6,582 bases of DNA from CALFVT01 sp039989855. GTDB lineage: Bacteria > Pseudomonadota > Alphaproteobacteria > Caulobacterales > Maricaulaceae. Where the stretch lies: the NCBI GenBank assembly GCA_039989855.1, contig JBDXGZ010000012.1, positions 1-6,582 of the forward strand, written 5' to 3'. Positions within the stretch are counted from its first letter, which is position 1. Every line of letters starts with the position of its first letter. A program made the translations under genes and the position numbers. Below are positions 5,891 through 6,582 of this stretch, one piece after another. The notes beneath the pieces are model-generated. The model searched no databases. It worked only from the letters and a program-made list of their open reading frames with translations, and was not told the DNA's origin.

Positions 5891-6582
5891 ATGAGACGTT
5901 GTATAATATTTCATTATCACCTTTTTAAAAACGCTGGCACTTCCGTTGACAAAATTTTGCAGGAATCTTTTGGGGATCGCTGGGCTGAAAAAGAATTCGA
6001 TAAAAGCAAAAAAACACCTATTTCAAAACAAGTTGAATCATGGATAAAAGACACACCTGATCTCTCGGCTTATTCATCCCATACTGCGTTAATGCCCCTA
6101 CCAGAAATTCCTAATACCGAAGTTATACCCATTATTTTCATAAGACACCCACTACTACGTTTGTATTCAGCTTATAGCTTTGAAAGAAATCAAATAAGTG
6201 AAAACTTTGGCTCTAAAAGTGCAAAAAAATTGGACTTTGCAGGATACCTAGAAGTAAGGTTAAGTCGACCAAACGATGCCTCCGCTAGGAACTTTCAGGC
6301 TAGAAGGCTGTCATGTTTTTTCCCAGAATCATATGGTGGCTTACACAAAAGAGCCTGCCATTCATTAGCAAAATTACCTAGGATAGGATTAGTTGAAAAT
6401 TTCCATAAATCCATGATGAGATACGAAAAATTGGCGCGCCAAAATGAATTGAAGTTAGAAACATTTAACGTTCGGGAAAATGTAAGCAATCATAGCGCCA
6501 TGAACCACAAACAACGCGTCGATTACATTGAAGACATGCTACCATTGACTTTGATTGAAAAATTCAAGACAGAGAATAAAAC
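5891..6582 (+). CDS. PAPS-dependent sulfotransferase (Sulfotransfer_2-like), 3' end outside window
   Basis: Predicted to transfer sulfate from PAPS to a hydroxyl on a glycan. The visible 230 residues show the 5'-phosphosulfate loop FHYHLFKNAGTS (7-18, Lys13 and Thr17/Ser18), a His in YSSHTAL (61-67) at the position of the family's catalytic base, and the 3'-phosphate motif FIRHPLLRLYSAY (83-95, Arg85 and Ser93). RNFQARRLS (133-141), GLVENF (166-171) and VRENVSN (194-200) follow in the order usual for heparan-sulfate 2-O-type and related bacterial sulfotransferases. There is no signal peptide or membrane anchor, so it should act in the cytoplasm, unlike the Golgi enzymes. The ATG follows ugd by 46 bp; an in-frame TAA (5846-5848) prevents a much earlier start, and GGGA lies 10 nt upstream. 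The gene is open at the right edge. Pairing with ugd suggests a sulfated uronic-acid glycan (inference). Confidence 0.85.
   Translation, partial: MRRCIIFHYHLFKNAGTSVDKILQESFGDRWAEKEFDKSKKTPISKQVESWIKDTPDLSAYSSHTALMPLPEIPNTEVIPIIFIRHPLLRLYSAYSFERNQISENFGSKSAKKLDFAGYLEVRLSRPNDASARNFQARRLSCFFPESYGGLHKRACHSLAKLPRIGLVENFHKSMMRYEKLARQNELKLETFNVRENVSNHSAMNHKQRVDYIEDMLPLTLIEKFKTENK

Noticed and set aside
5860..5928. A 22-codon ORF starting at the ATG at 5860 and overlapping the sulfotransferase start.
   Set aside because: It has no ribosome-binding site, lies in an AT-run, and is out of frame with the clearly coding sulfotransferase.
6295..6489. A 64-codon minus-strand frame within the sulfotransferase gene.
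   Set aside because: The plus strand here encodes conserved sulfotransferase motifs, so this is a shadow frame.

Overview
The window looks like part of a surface-polysaccharide (capsule, O-antigen or exopolysaccharide) gene cluster from a Gram-negative, probably gammaproteobacterial, genome. This rests on gene content (two glycosyltransferases, a UDP-glucose 6-dehydrogenase closely resembling the short enterobacterial Ugd type, and a PAPS-type sulfotransferase), on the AT-rich composition and on the compact bacterial gene spacing. No species can be named from the sequence, and a marine origin is only a guess from the sulfation theme.

Layout. A leftward (minus-strand) block runs from 3828 down to about 36: a 715-residue multidomain protein ending in a DUF616 (TOD1/MUCI70-like) glycosyltransferase-like domain, a 403-residue family 2 glycosyltransferase whose start codon overlaps the previous stop by one base (TAATG), and a small unrecognised ORF. 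A gap of about 830 bp (3829-4662) separates it from a rightward block: ugd (4675-5844) and, 46 bp further on, a sulfotransferase cut off by the right edge. The gap contains candidate promoters for both directions, several perfect dyad symmetries including a 9-bp inverted repeat bracketing the ugd promoter candidate, an 11-residue leader ORF overlapping the ugd start, and three weak short-ORF traces that may be gene remnants.

How the genes fit together. Ugd would supply UDP-glucuronic acid. The two predicted cytoplasmic glycosyltransferases would add sugars to a growing glycan, and the sulfotransferase would place sulfate on it from PAPS. The simplest reading is an acidic, glucuronate-containing, sulfated surface glycan; this is inference from neighbourhood. 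No flippase, polymerase or export gene lies inside the window. The most unusual item is the 715-residue protein: a beta-rich N-terminal region, degenerate repeats of the kind found next to bacterial glycosyltransferases, and a C-terminal DUF616 domain better known from plants.
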